From Acidobacteriota bacterium (GTDB taxonomy: Bacteria; Acidobacteriota; Vicinamibacteria; Vicinamibacterales; Fen-181): 48,494 nucleotides of DNA. Below the pieces are notes generated by a model. That model ran no database searches, was not told where the DNA came from, and saw only the letters and a program-made list of their open reading frames with translations. Both the position numbers and the translations under genes were made by a program. Location of the stretch: NCBI GenBank assembly GCA_017883185.1, contig JADGOB010000013.1, forward strand, positions 1-48,494, in the 5' to 3' direction. This document shows, in pieces, positions 23,978-33,066 of this stretch. Within the stretch, counting starts at the first letter, position 1. Each line of letters starts with the position of its first letter.

Positions 23978-26900
23978 GTGAAACGCTTGCGTCTTCTCGT
24001 CGGGTTCACGATCCTGCTGGCAGCGTCCGGTCTCACCCTTCGCGCACAGTCCGGCGCTGGCGGCGCACAGAAACCGGCGGCGCAGGCCCAGAAGCCCGAG
24101 GAGAAGCAGGCCGATACCAAGGATCTCCTGACGTCCGGAACGTTCTCGGGCCTGGCGTGGCGGACGATCGGACCCGCCGTGACCTCCGGGCGCGTCATCG
24201 ACATTGCCGTGCGCCCCGACCGCCACGCCACGTGGTACCTCGCCACGGTGGGCGGCGTCTGGAAGACCGAGAACACCGGCATGTCCTGGACGCCGGTGTT
24301 CGACTCCGAAGGGTCGTTCTCGATTGGCTGCGTCACCATCGATCCGCGCAACCCGCACACCATCTGGGTCGGTACCGGCGAGAACAACAGCCAGCGCAGC
24401 GTCTCGTACGGCGATGGCGTCTACCGGTCGCTGGACGCCGGCAAGACGTGGGAGAACGTGGGCCTGAAGGACTCGATGCACATCGGCCGCATCGTCGTCG
24501 ATCCGCGCGACTCGAAGGTCGTCTACGTGGCGGCCATGGGACCGCTCTGGTCGGCGGGCGGCGACCGCGGGCTCCACAAGACGACGGACGGCGGGAAGAC
24601 CTGGAAGGCGGTGTTGACGGTCAGCGAGAACACCGGGGTGAGCGACGTGGCGATCGACCCGCGCAACCCCGACACCCTCTACGCGGCCGCCTATCAGCGG
24701 CGGCGTCACGTGTGGACCTTGATCGACGGCGGCCCGGAATCGGCCCTCTACACGTCCACGGACGCGGGCGCCACCTGGAAGAAGCTGGACAACGGCCTGC
24801 CCAAGGAAGACATGGGACGAATCGGCCTGGCCGTCTCGCCCGTCAACCCGGATGTCGTGTACGCCGTCATCGAAGCGGCGAACAAGGCCGGCGGCTTCTT
24901 CCGTTCGACCGACCGCGGCGCGAGCTGGGAGAAGATGAGCGGCTACGTGCCGGGCGGCCCGATGTACTACAACGAGATTGTCGCCGACCCGAAGCACGTG
25001 GACCGCGTGTACTCGATGGACGTCTACATGCAGGTCACCGACGATGCCGGCCGGACGTTCAAGAATGCCGGCGAGCGGTGGAAGCACGTGGACAACCACG
25101 CGCTGTGGATCGACCCGGACGACAGTGACCACCTCGTGAACGGAAACGACGGCGGCGTCTACGAGAGCCTCGACCGCGGCCGCACATGGGAGTTCAAGGC
25201 GAACCTGCCCATCACGCAGTTCTACCACGTGGCCGTGGACAATTCGACGCCCTTCTACTACGTCTATGGCGGCACGCAGGACAACACGTCGATGGGCGGG
25301 CCGTCGCGCACCATGACCGACCACGGCATCACCAACGACCTCTGGTTCGTGACGACTGGCGGCGACGGGTTCGTCAGCCGCATCGATCCGGACGACCCGA
25401 ACATCGTTTACGCCGAGTCGCAGCACGGCGTGATCGTCCGCTTCGACCGACGGACCGGCGAGCAGATCGACATCCAGCCGCAGGCCGGCAAGGACGAGGC
25501 CCCGCTCCGCTGGAACTGGGACTCGCCGCTCGTCATCAGCCCGCACCTGCACACGCGCCTCTACATTGCGGCGCAACGCGTCTTCCGGTCCGACGACCGC
25601 GGCAACTCGTGGACGCCGATCAGCGGCGACCTGACTCGCCAGGTCGACCGGAACGCCCTGAAGGTGATGGGGCGCGTGTGGAGCGTGGACGGGGTGGCGA
25701 AGAATGCGTCCACCTCGTTCTACGGGAACATCGTGTCGCTGGCCGAATCGCCTGCGAAGGAAGGGCTGATCTACGTCGGGACCGACGACGGGCTGGTGCA
25801 GGTGACCGAGGATGGCGGAAAGAGCTGGCGGAAGATCGAGAAGTTCCCGGGCGTGCCCGACAACAGCTACGTGTCGCGGCTGGAGCCGTCGCCGGGCGAC
25901 GCGGACACCGTGTATGTCGCGTTCGACAACCACAAGATCGGCGACCTCAAGCCGTACCTGCTCGAGAGCACCGACCGGGGGCGTACGTGGACGTCCGTGG
26001 CCGGCAATCTGCCCGAGCGCGGGTCGGTCTACGTCGTCGTGGAAGACCCCGAGAAGTCGAGCCTGCTGTTCGCGGGGACGGAGTTCGGCGTCTTCTTCAC
26101 GATAGATGGCGGGAAGAAGTGGACGAAGCTCGAGGGCGGCCTTCCGACGATTGCTGTCCGGGACATCGCCATCCAGAAGCGGGAGCACGACCTGGTGATC
26201 GCCACCTTCGGCCGCGGCTTCTACGTTCTCGATGACTACCGGCCGCTGCGGCAGATCTCGCCGGAGGTGCTTGCGCAGAACGCCATGTTCCCGGTGCGCC
26301 AGGCGTGGATGTTCGTGCCGTCGCTCCCCTACGGCCTCCGGGGCAAGGGGTTCCTGGGCGAATCGTTCTACGCGGCGCCCAACCCGCCGTTCGGGGCGGT
26401 CCTCACCTACTACTTGAAGGACGCACTGCAGACCAAGCGTCAGGCCCGCCAGGCGCAGGAGAAGAAGCTCGCCAAGGAAGGCGGCGCCATCACGTATCCG
26501 CCCTGGGACACTCTTCGCGCAGAGGACCGTGAAGAGGTCCCTGCCGTCGTGCTGACGGTGACGGATGATGCGGGCAACGTCGTGCGCCGACTGACCGGCC
26601 CGACGAGCGCCGGGTTCCATCGTGTCGCGTGGGACCTGCGCTATCCGCCGGCCGATCCCTCATCGGCCGAGCCGTTCTCCTTCAGCGACGAAGACCTCTT
26701 CGCGACGCCGCCGGTCGGGCCGATGGCGGCGCCGGGGACCTACAAGGTCTCGATTGCGACCCGCGTGGATGGCCGGTTGGCGCCAATCGGCGAGCCGCAA
26801 GCGTTCCAGGCGGTGCCCCTTGGTACCTCGGCGCTGCCCCCGGCAGACCGCGCGGCGACGCTCGAATTCGCGCGGAAGACGGCCCGGCTGCAACGCGCGG

Positions 26901-27325
26901 TGCTGGGGGCGTCCGAGGCGGCGAAGGACCTTCGCAAGCAGCTGACGCTCATCAAGCGGGCCGTGGAAGACTCGCCAAAGGCGGACGCGAAGCTGATCGA
27001 CGACGTGAGGCGCATCGACGGGCGCGTCGGTGACCTCCAGTTCGCGCTCGACGGAGACGTCGTCGTGCGCCGGTATAGCGAGCCGACACCCGCCTCGATC
27101 GTCGAGCGCGTGCAGGGGATCGTCGCCGGCCACTGGTCGTCAACATCGGCGCCGACCGAGACGCACAAGCGGTCGTACCAGATCGCGAGCGACTCGTTCG
27201 CGCCGGCGCTCGAGCAGTTGCGAACGATCGTGGAGGTGGACATGAAGGCCCTCGCCGATCGACTCGAGGCGATTGGGGCCCCGTGGACGCCGGGGCGTGT
27301 GCCGCGCTGGTCGCCGGAGAAGTAG
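23978..27325 (+). CDS. secreted sortilin/VPS10-type BNR beta-propeller protein
   Basis: A 1115-residue exported protein (signal peptide MKRLRLLVGFTILLAASGLTLRAQ). Residues about 45-740 contain at least nine Asp-box/BNR motifs of the form S-x-D-x-G-x-[TS]-W, for example SLDAGKTW, TTDGGKTW, STDAGATW, STDRGASW, SLDRGRTW, SDDRGNSW, TEDGGKSW and STDRGRTW, arranged as two sortilin/xyloglucanase-like propellers. The C-terminal 350 residues have a basic helix (about 820-845), an Ig-like segment and helical hairpins. These proteins are abundant in Acidobacteriota and Bacteroidota and are annotated as glycosyl hydrolases, but no catalytic pair can be identified here. Start is the GTG at 23978 with TGGAGG 5 bases upstream. 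Confidence 0.88.
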   Translation: MKRLRLLVGFTILLAASGLTLRAQSGAGGAQKPAAQAQKPEEKQADTKDLLTSGTFSGLAWRTIGPAVTSGRVIDIAVRPDRHATWYLATVGGVWKTENTGMSWTPVFDSEGSFSIGCVTIDPRNPHTIWVGTGENNSQRSVSYGDGVYRSLDAGKTWENVGLKDSMHIGRIVVDPRDSKVVYVAAMGPLWSAGGDRGLHKTTDGGKTWKAVLTVSENTGVSDVAIDPRNPDTLYAAAYQRRRHVWTLIDGGPESALYTSTDAGATWKKLDNGLPKEDMGRIGLAVSPVNPDVVYAVIEAANKAGGFFRSTDRGASWEKMSGYVPGGPMYYNEIVADPKHVDRVYSMDVYMQVTDDAGRTFKNAGERWKHVDNHALWIDPDDSDHLVNGNDGGVYESLDRGRTWEFKANLPITQFYHVAVDNSTPFYYVYGGTQDNTSMGGPSRTMTDHGITNDLWFVTTGGDGFVSRIDPDDPNIVYAESQHGVIVRFDRRTGEQIDIQPQAGKDEAPLRWNWDSPLVISPHLHTRLYIAAQRVFRSDDRGNSWTPISGDLTRQVDRNALKVMGRVWSVDGVAKNASTSFYGNIVSLAESPAKEGLIYVGTDDGLVQVTEDGGKSWRKIEKFPGVPDNSYVSRLEPSPGDADTVYVAFDNHKIGDLKPYLLESTDRGRTWTSVAGNLPERGSVYVVVEDPEKSSLLFAGTEFGVFFTIDGGKKWTKLEGGLPTIAVRDIAIQKREHDLVIATFGRGFYVLDDYRPLRQISPEVLAQNAMFPVRQAWMFVPSLPYGLRGKGFLGESFYAAPNPPFGAVLTYYLKDALQTKRQARQAQEKKLAKEGGAITYPPWDTLRAEDREEVPAVVLTVTDDAGNVVRRLTGPTSAGFHRVAWDLRYPPADPSSAEPFSFSDEDLFATPPVGPMAAPGTYKVSIATRVDGRLAPIGEPQAFQAVPLGTSALPPADRAATLEFARKTARLQRAVLGASEAAKDLRKQLTLIKRAVEDSPKADAKLIDDVRRIDGRVGDLQFALDGDVVVRRYSEPTPASIVERVQGIVAGHWSSTSAPTETHKRSYQIASDSFAPALEQLRTIVEVDMKALADRLEAIGAPWTPGRVPRWSPEK

Positions 27326-27390
27326 CTCTCGCCGCCGCGCCTCAGACAGATTCCAGGGGTTCGACAGGAACGTGCTTCAACGGCGACGAT

Positions 27391-28038
27391 CTCGTGTTTG
27401 CCCTGACCTGGCGTCAGAGCGTCCGTCGGCAATACCAGGCGGACACCGAGCGGCTGATCGAGGAGCGCACGGCCGCCCTGGCCCGCACGACGGTCATCGT
27501 CGAGAACAGCCCCGTCGTTCTCGTGCGGTGGCTGCCCGGGGACGGGTGGCCGGTTGAGTACGTCTCCGACAACATCGCGCAGTTCGATTACTCGCCCGCG
27601 GAGTTTCAGACCGGCAGGCTGAAGTGGTCCGACATCCTGATACCCGCGGACCTCGAGCGGATGCGCCAGGAGGTTGCCAGGGACCGCGACGTGGGCCTGC
27701 GCCGCACGCGGCAGGAGTACCGGATCGTCACGGCAGACGGGCGCGTGCGATGGATGGAAGACCGGACGTCGATTGTCGAAGGTCGCGGCGGCCGGCTCAT
27801 TCACCAGGGCATCATCTCTTCACGACGAAGGACGTGGGGAAGGACCCCGGGCTCGGCCGTGTTGTACTGCAGTGGCTACAGCCGGCAGGCGCTGACCGAC
27901 AGCGCCGTGCCCGACGAAGAGAGCCTGGAGCTGTTGCTCGAGCCGTACGCACCGCGGGTGCTCCTCGAATGGGTGCGGGCGGTGCTGGCGGCGCGGGCCC
28001 GAGCTGGCGGCGCCTCGTCTGCCGGTCCTACTTCTTGA
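27391..28038 (+). pseudogene. collapsed hybrid histidine kinase (PAS - ATPase scrap - receiver tail)
   Basis: The frame begins without a proper start (GTG at about 27391) with a helical linker QYQADTERLIEERTAALART, then a PAS/PAC domain (VIVENSPVVLVRWLPGDGWP ... YRIVTADGRVRWMEDRTSIV). Straight after it, in another frame, comes FTTKDVGKDPGLGR, the G2 box that ends a HATPase domain. Back in the first frame follows SGYSRQALTDSAVPDEESLE and LLLEPYAPRVLLEWVRAVLA, the C-terminal third of a receiver domain. The His-box, most of the ATPase and the receiver's phospho-Asp are missing, so at least two internal deletions occurred. It starts 60 bases after the BNR gene and overlaps the end of the PEGA gene. 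Confidence 0.75.
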
Positions 28039-28855
28039 CGGCCGCCGATCCGGCCACCTGCTGCCGGACCTTGTCCACGTTACGGTGGAAGACGAACAGA
28101 GGGTCGGCGTTCTCGATCTTGGTGGTGAAGTTGTAGGATTTCCCGCCGCGCTTCTTGATGCGCAGGTTTTTCTTCAGGTAGTCCACCTCGAACGTCTCGA
28201 CCTCGGCGAACTTCAGCGAGAACGCATCGTCCTTGTTCGTGGTCTCGTAACGGATCCCCTGCGGGTCTGCCAGCAGCCGGCCTTCGCACGACCCCATCGT
28301 GTGCTTGTGCACGACGTCCACCGCCTCCTCGAGGCGGATTTCCTTGAACCGCACCATCACGTCGGTCGTGCCGACCGCCACCTCGATTGGTGCGGCGTAG
28401 CCGTCGTAGCCCTCGGCGGTAAGGTTGAGATGATGGGTTCCCGGGGGAATCTCCTTCGCGGTCACCGGCGCGTTGCCGATGAACTTCCGATCGAGGAAGA
28501 CCATGGCGCCCGGCACGTCGCTCTCGATGTGCAGCTCGCCGGTCGTGGGTTCCGCCGGCGCCGGCGGCGCGGGCACCTCCACCTTCTTCTTCGGCCGGGG
28601 CTTCCCGTCGCGCGACGCCTCGATGGTCGTCGTCGGCGGCTCGGGCTCGGGGGTCGACGGGGTTGCCGCCGGCGCCGGTGACGGCTTCGCGGTCGAGACG
28701 CCAGCCGGTTCGGCACTCCCTCCGCCGCGGATCATGGGCGCGAGCCAGTTGCCGGCGAGCGCGGCGATTGCGAGAAGAGCAACGCCTGCGACGCCAATGA
28801 GCGCCCACTGCCACGCGGGACGCGATGCGGGTGACGGGTGTTGTTTCAAGCTCAT
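28028..28855 (-). CDS. membrane-anchored PEGA-domain protein
   Basis: A 275-residue protein with a cytoplasmic N-terminus (about 15 residues), one membrane helix (about 17-42), a Pro/Ala/Lys-rich linker (about 50-105) and a PEGA domain (about 107-175: GELHIESDVPGAMVFLDRKF, IGNAPVTAKEIPPGTHHLNL). PEGA domains are small beta-sandwiches found outside the cell in surface or sensor proteins. The C-terminal 95 residues (KHTMGSCEGRLLADPQGIRY ... ) look like a small beta-barrel with a PH-like strand pattern; I do not recognise a specific family. Together with guaA it reads leftwards, starting 10 bases after the guaA end is read in reverse, so it lies downstream of guaA in the same direction. Confidence 0.75.
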   Translation of the reverse strand: MSLKQHPSPASRPAWQWALIGVAGVALLAIAALAGNWLAPMIRGGGSAEPAGVSTAKPSPAPAATPSTPEPEPPTTTIEASRDGKPRPKKKVEVPAPPAPAEPTTGELHIESDVPGAMVFLDRKFIGNAPVTAKEIPPGTHHLNLTAEGYDGYAAPIEVAVGTTDVMVRFKEIRLEEAVDVVHKHTMGSCEGRLLADPQGIRYETTNKDDAFSLKFAEVETFEVDYLKKNLRIKKRGGKSYNFTTKIENADPLFVFHRNVDKVRQQVAGSAAVKK

Positions 28856-28865
28856 CGGCGCTTTC

Positions 28866-30692
28866 TCACTCCCATTCGATTGTGCCTGGCGGCTTGGACG
28901 TCACGTCGAGTGCCAGGCCGCTCACGCCCGGCAGCGCGAGGATGCCCTTTCGCAGTTCCTCGACCAGCGCATCGGGCAGCGCCGCAGGGGTTGCTGTCAT
29001 CGCGCGCTCGGAGTGGATGGGTCTCACGATGACCAGCTCGCGACCGGCTCCATCGAGCTCGAGCGGGACGAGGACCGTCGGGCACTGCCAGATCGTGTCG
29101 TAGAGACCGTGGCGTTGCAGGCCATCCATCACGATCGCATCGGCTTCACGCAGCAGGTCCAGGCGTTCGCGCGTCATCCCCGCGGCCAGCGGCCGCGCGG
29201 ACGAGGGGAACGCGGGTCCGAGGTTCCAGATGCAGCGATTCAGGCCGGGGACCTGCTCGAGGATCATCCCGACGGCTTCGACCAGGCGATCCCACGGGAC
29301 CTGCCCACCAAGCATCACCGGGTGTTCGTAGGCCCGGAGATCGGCTTTCACGCCGACCGACCGGATAGGCAACGTCAGCGCCTGGATTCCGTAACGGGCG
29401 GCCAACGCCTCGACCTGCGGCTCGATCTCGGCAAATCCCTCGCGGTCCTCGGCGCCGCCCGAGCAGAGGAGACGCACGCCGAGACCCGGACCCGGGAACG
29501 GGTGGCGCCAGATCATGTCGTGCGGGATGCCGAGCTGCTCCCCGAGTTCCCGCACTTCAACCTTGTAGAGTTCCGCGAGCGGTTCGACGACGCGGCCCGC
29601 CTCGATCATCCGCTCGATGACCGGCACGCGGTTGTGATGCGTCTTGATCGTGTCCGCCCGCTTCGTCCCGCCCGTTTCGATCGTGTCGGGATAGATCGTG
29701 CCCTGGCCGAGCAGATGATCCTCGATGCCGAGCCGGCGCGCTTCGCGCTCGAACACCTCCACGAAGGTGTCGCCGATGATCTGCCGCTTCCGCTCCGGCT
29801 CGCTGACACCCTCCAGCGCCTTCAGGAACACGTCGCCCGCGTCCACGAAGTGGAGATGCTCGCCGAGGCCGAGCGACTGGAGCATCCCGATGACGGCGCG
29901 GCTCTCTTTCTTGCGCATCAGCCCGTTGTCCACGTGCAGCAGGTGCAGGCGTTCGGGACCGATCGCCAGGCCGAACAGCTTCGCGGCGACCGTAGAGTCG
30001 ACGCCGCCCGACGCGAGGAGAAAGACGGAACGATGGCCAACCTGGGCGCGCACGCGCTCCACCTGCTCCTCGAGATACCGTTCCATCGTCCAGGACGGCG
30101 TGCAGCCGCAAATCCCGAGGACGAAGTTGGCGATCATCTCGTGGCCGTGGACCGTGTCGTCCACTTCCGGGTGGTACTGGAAGCCGTAGCGGCGGTAGCG
30201 GTCAGACCCGATGGCCGCGTAGCGGTGGCCGCCGCCCTCGCTCTCGCCGAGCATGGTGTAGCCGAGTTCCTCGAAGCCCTCGCCGACGCTGACCACCGAA
30301 TCGAAGTGGCTCATGAAGACCGGCTCCACCGGGGCCAGGCCCCGGAAGAGCGGGTGGTCGCGGACGATGTGCAGGCTGGCTCGGCCCCACTCGCGACCGC
30401 CGTGCACGACCTGGCCGCCGTAGTGCTTCGCGATCTCCTGGTGGCCGAAGCAGAACCCGAGGATCGGGGTGTCGAGGTCGTAGATCGCCTTGGTATAGCC
30501 CGAGTCCTCGCCGAATGACGAGAAACTCGGGCTGCCCGACAGGATGATCCCTTTGTAGCCGGAGAACATCTCGATCGGATCCTCCGGCTGACGAATCTCC
30601 GCGAGGACGCGAAGTCGGCGCACCTTGGTGGCAATCAGGTGCGCGTACTGTCCGCCGAAATCGACGACGGCGATCGTGTCGTGCCGGCTCAT
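28866..30692 (-). CDS. guaA: GMP synthase (glutamine-hydrolysing)
   Basis: GuaA converts XMP to GMP with ATP and glutamine. The N-terminal class I amidotransferase has its triad at Cys81 (GFCFGHQE), His174 and Glu176 (YHPEVDDT). The ATP-pyrophosphatase domain has the P-loop LLASGGVDST (about 226-235) and the C-terminal dimerisation domain ends with the canonical TSKPPGTIEWE. At 608 residues it is about 80 longer than the E. coli enzyme (525); extra sequence lies in the dimerisation domain around PAFPSSARPLAAGMTRERLD. The ATG at 30692 overlaps the stop of a 32-codon pentapeptide-repeat gene (ATGA) and has only a weak ribosome-binding site, so translation is probably coupled. Confidence 0.96.
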   Translation of the reverse strand: MSRHDTIAVVDFGGQYAHLIATKVRRLRVLAEIRQPEDPIEMFSGYKGIILSGSPSFSSFGEDSGYTKAIYDLDTPILGFCFGHQEIAKHYGGQVVHGGREWGRASLHIVRDHPLFRGLAPVEPVFMSHFDSVVSVGEGFEELGYTMLGESEGGGHRYAAIGSDRYRRYGFQYHPEVDDTVHGHEMIANFVLGICGCTPSWTMERYLEEQVERVRAQVGHRSVFLLASGGVDSTVAAKLFGLAIGPERLHLLHVDNGLMRKKESRAVIGMLQSLGLGEHLHFVDAGDVFLKALEGVSEPERKRQIIGDTFVEVFEREARRLGIEDHLLGQGTIYPDTIETGGTKRADTIKTHHNRVPVIERMIEAGRVVEPLAELYKVEVRELGEQLGIPHDMIWRHPFPGPGLGVRLLCSGGAEDREGFAEIEPQVEALAARYGIQALTLPIRSVGVKADLRAYEHPVMLGGQVPWDRLVEAVGMILEQVPGLNRCIWNLGPAFPSSARPLAAGMTRERLDLLREADAIVMDGLQRHGLYDTIWQCPTVLVPLELDGAGRELVIVRPIHSERAMTATPAALPDALVEELRKGILALPGVSGLALDVTSKPPGTIEWE

Positions 30693-30787
30693 CGTGCGAA
30701 TCCGACCGTGTCGGTCGTCTTCGCGCCCTTCAGGTCGGCCTGGTAGAGATTCGTGTCGGTCATGTTGGCGTTGGTCAGGTCTGCCAT
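30689..30787 (-). CDS. 32-residue pentapeptide-repeat micro-gene coupled to guaA
   Basis: The minus strand encodes MADLTNANMTDTNLYQADLK followed by GAKTTDTVGFAR. The five-residue units ADLTN, ANMTD, TNLYQ, ADLKG fit the pentapeptide-repeat pattern A[DN]LxX, i.e. about one and a half coils of a right-handed beta-helix. A GGAGG sits 4 bases upstream of the ATG, an in-frame stop lies upstream at a TAG about 21 bases away, and its TGA overlaps the guaA ATG. A GACCG/CGGTC hairpin lies in its last codons. It could be a genuine small protein, a leader peptide that sets guaA translation, or the last remnant of a longer pentapeptide-repeat gene. Confidence 0.6.
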   Translation of the reverse strand: MADLTNANMTDTNLYQADLKGAKTTDTVGFAR

Positions 30788-30865
30788 AAGCCTCCAGTGA
30801 GCGCAAGACTACTGCGTACGATAGCCCGACCACCAGCCGACGGCAACAGGCAACGCGCCTCGTCG

Positions 30866-32290
30866 CTATCTGGACGTCCGCAGGCCCGTGTGCTGTCCGA
30901 TCCAGCTGGCCAGCAGGTCGAGGAATCCCGGGACGAACTCCTTCTTCAGCGTGGCGTACTCGCTCGCGCTGCCGGTGTTCGCCTCCTGGTAGAGATGGTT
31001 GGCGCTGGGCAGCACCACAATCCGGTGGTCGTTGTGTCCGCTCTTTGCAAAGACCTCTTCCATCGCCTGGCGGTTCGCAGCGACCGGGACCTGGAGGTCC
31101 TTCTCGCCGAAGATCGCCAGTACCGGCACCGTGACCTTCGCCAGGGTGGGCGCCGGATCGTAGTCGAGGAAGTACTTGAACCACGGCGTGCGGACGAGCG
31201 CCACCTGCGCGGCCATCTGCTGGCGCGCCGCCGTCTGCCGGTCGCCGATGGCCTTGCGCTGCGCCTCCGGGAGCCTTGCCAGGGCCGCTGCTGACAGTCT
31301 TTCGCCGGCCTCAGCCACCGCTTCCCAGCCAGTGCCGGAGCGGACCGCGGCGAACATCTGGCGCTGCAGGTCGGCGTTCGCCCGGATCTGCTCCTCGGGG
31401 ATGTGCTCGGCCTTCGCGATCAGTTCCGCCTGCGCCAGCATGATTCTCTCGCCGGTCAGCGCCGAACCCGACATCAGGACGATGAAAGCGACGTCGTTCG
31501 ACTTCGCCGCGACCATCGGTGCGATGAGCCCACCCTCGCTGTGGCCGAGCAGGCCGATGTGGGTCTTGTCGATGTCCGGCCGCGCCTTGAGGAACTGCAC
31601 CTCGGCCAGCACGTCTTCGGCGAAGTCGGCCGACGTCGCCTGCGCCGTGTTGCCGGTGGAGCCGCCCACGCCGCGATCGTCGCAACGCAGGACCGCGATG
31701 CCCGCCCGTGTCAGGTGATCCGCGATCACTTTGAACGGCTTGAAGCCGAAGAGCTCCTCGTCGCGGTTCTGCGGGCCGCTGCCGGTGATGAGCACCACCG
31801 CTGGGTGCGGTCCGCCGGCCGGCGGGACCGTGAGCGTCCCGGCGAGGGAGATGGCACCCGCCTGGATCTTCACTTCTTCCTGTTTGTACGGAGGTGGCGG
31901 GTCGGGCGCCGGGGCCGCACCACCGCGCTTCGCCTCGAATGTCCCCTTCACCAGGCCCTGCTCGAACGTGCCCGACATGATGTCGGCCTTGATCTCTCCA
32001 TCGAAGATGGCCAGGGTCGGACCGGCTGGCAGCTCGAAGTGCGCCCGGGCTCCATCTGCGCGGACGTTGCGGAGGGGCAGGCCCGATGCACCCTGCTGCG
32101 GGATGTCGATGGTGGCGGCGAGTGCCGGGCCCTCCCCGGTGAAGACGATGACGATGCCGAGCTCCCGGCCCATCACTTTGATGGCGCCCTCCCACCGGCC
32201 CGCGACCGTCTGGGCGCCCGCCGAGAGCGGCCAGAGGATCCCGCACGACAGCAGCGCGAGGAGGAACGCGTTCCCACGAAACATGTCCAA
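30866..32290 (-). CDS. secreted alpha/beta-hydrolase (EstD-like serine esterase/peptidase)
   Basis: A 474-residue exported protein (signal peptide ending ...PLSAGA, about residue 26). Residues 28-125 form a beta-rich N-terminal domain (GRWEGAIKVMGRELGIVIVF), then a Pro-rich linker, then an alpha/beta-hydrolase domain. The catalytic triad is recognisable as Ser251 in LLGHSEGG, Asp397 in FGEKDLQVP and His431 in SANHLYQ, with the oxyanion strand LITGSGPQNRDEE. This architecture matches EstD-like carboxylesterases. It starts 9 bases after the DUF5808 gene and forms the last gene of the GntR operon. Confidence 0.88.
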   Translation of the reverse strand: MDMFRGNAFLLALLSCGILWPLSAGAQTVAGRWEGAIKVMGRELGIVIVFTGEGPALAATIDIPQQGASGLPLRNVRADGARAHFELPAGPTLAIFDGEIKADIMSGTFEQGLVKGTFEAKRGGAAPAPDPPPPYKQEEVKIQAGAISLAGTLTVPPAGGPHPAVVLITGSGPQNRDEELFGFKPFKVIADHLTRAGIAVLRCDDRGVGGSTGNTAQATSADFAEDVLAEVQFLKARPDIDKTHIGLLGHSEGGLIAPMVAAKSNDVAFIVLMSGSALTGERIMLAQAELIAKAEHIPEEQIRANADLQRQMFAAVRSGTGWEAVAEAGERLSAAALARLPEAQRKAIGDRQTAARQQMAAQVALVRTPWFKYFLDYDPAPTLAKVTVPVLAIFGEKDLQVPVAANRQAMEEVFAKSGHNDHRIVVLPSANHLYQEANTGSASEYATLKKEFVPGFLDLLASWIGQHTGLRTSR

Positions 32291-32299
32291 TTCTCCTTC

Positions 32300-33043
32300 T
32301 CAACGGGGCGGCGTCTGCGACTGAGGCAGGAACGCGCTCGTGAGGACGATCGCCAGCACGATGGCCAGAAAGACGACGAGCATCGCGAGGGCTATCGGGT
32401 TGCCGAAGTTGATGGTGTAGCCGAGGCCGAAGCGCTTCTCGACGAACACCGAGGGGTCGTGGCGATTGACGTAGAACGCGCCCAGCACCCAGTGCGTGTT
32501 GTCCGCCAGACCATTGGTCAGCGGCGCTCCGACCGATCGCTCGAGCCGCGCGCCTCTCTGCCCGTATCGAATCGCCAGGTAGAGCGACCCGCCGATGGCA
32601 TAGATCACGAGGACGCCGCCGGCAACGCCGACCACGAGTGCGCTGAGCGGAAGGGCCAGCGACCACCGGGAATCTGCGGCAAGCGCGGCGGCCGCCGCGC
32701 GCTGGCCAGGCAGCGCCATCTTCCTGGCCTGGAGATACACGACGAGATACACCGCCGACGACAGCACCGACAGCACGACGAGGGCCACGACGATGCCGAG
32801 CGGCTTCACGGGCTGCAAGAAGATCACAGCCTCTCCGGCCGCGAGGCTGAGGGCCGCGATGGCGGCCATGCCGAGATACCAGGTCCGCGTGATGCGGGCA
32901 GCATCCGCCCCCGCCCACCGCTCCTCCCCGACGTAGACGCCGAACAACAGGCCACGCCGCGCGATGCGAGGCTGGATGACCAGGAGCGCGCCGACGGCGA
33001 CCAGGTTGCCCAGGAGCACGAGTTGCAGGAGGAGCGGATGCAT
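32300..33043 (-). CDS. DUF5808/DUF1648-like membrane protein
   Basis: A 247-residue protein with about six membrane helices. The C-terminal block DNTHWVLGAFYVNRHDPSVF followed by VEKRFGLGYTINFG is the DUF5808 signature (W..G.FY.N..DP..FVEKR.G.GYT.N). In Firmicutes, such proteins and related SdpI-like DUF1648 proteins are usually paired with a YtrA-type GntR regulator, as here (23 bases apart). The family is thought to be involved in cell-envelope or peptide-toxin responses, but no activity is known. Start is the ATG at 33043. Confidence 0.85.
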   Translation of the reverse strand: MHPLLLQLVLLGNLVAVGALLVIQPRIARRGLLFGVYVGEERWAGADAARITRTWYLGMAAIAALSLAAGEAVIFLQPVKPLGIVVALVVLSVLSSAVYLVVYLQARKMALPGQRAAAAALAADSRWSLALPLSALVVGVAGGVLVIYAIGGSLYLAIRYGQRGARLERSVGAPLTNGLADNTHWVLGAFYVNRHDPSVFVEKRFGLGYTINFGNPIALAMLVVFLAIVLAIVLTSAFLPQSQTPPR

Positions 33044-33066
33044 GACGCGAGGCCTTCTTCAGCGGG

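Noticed and set aside
28866-31184. GuaA extended upstream to 31184
   Set aside because: Upstream codons are an out-of-frame reading of the hydrolase gene and micro-ORF; the canonical GuaA N-terminus begins at 30692.
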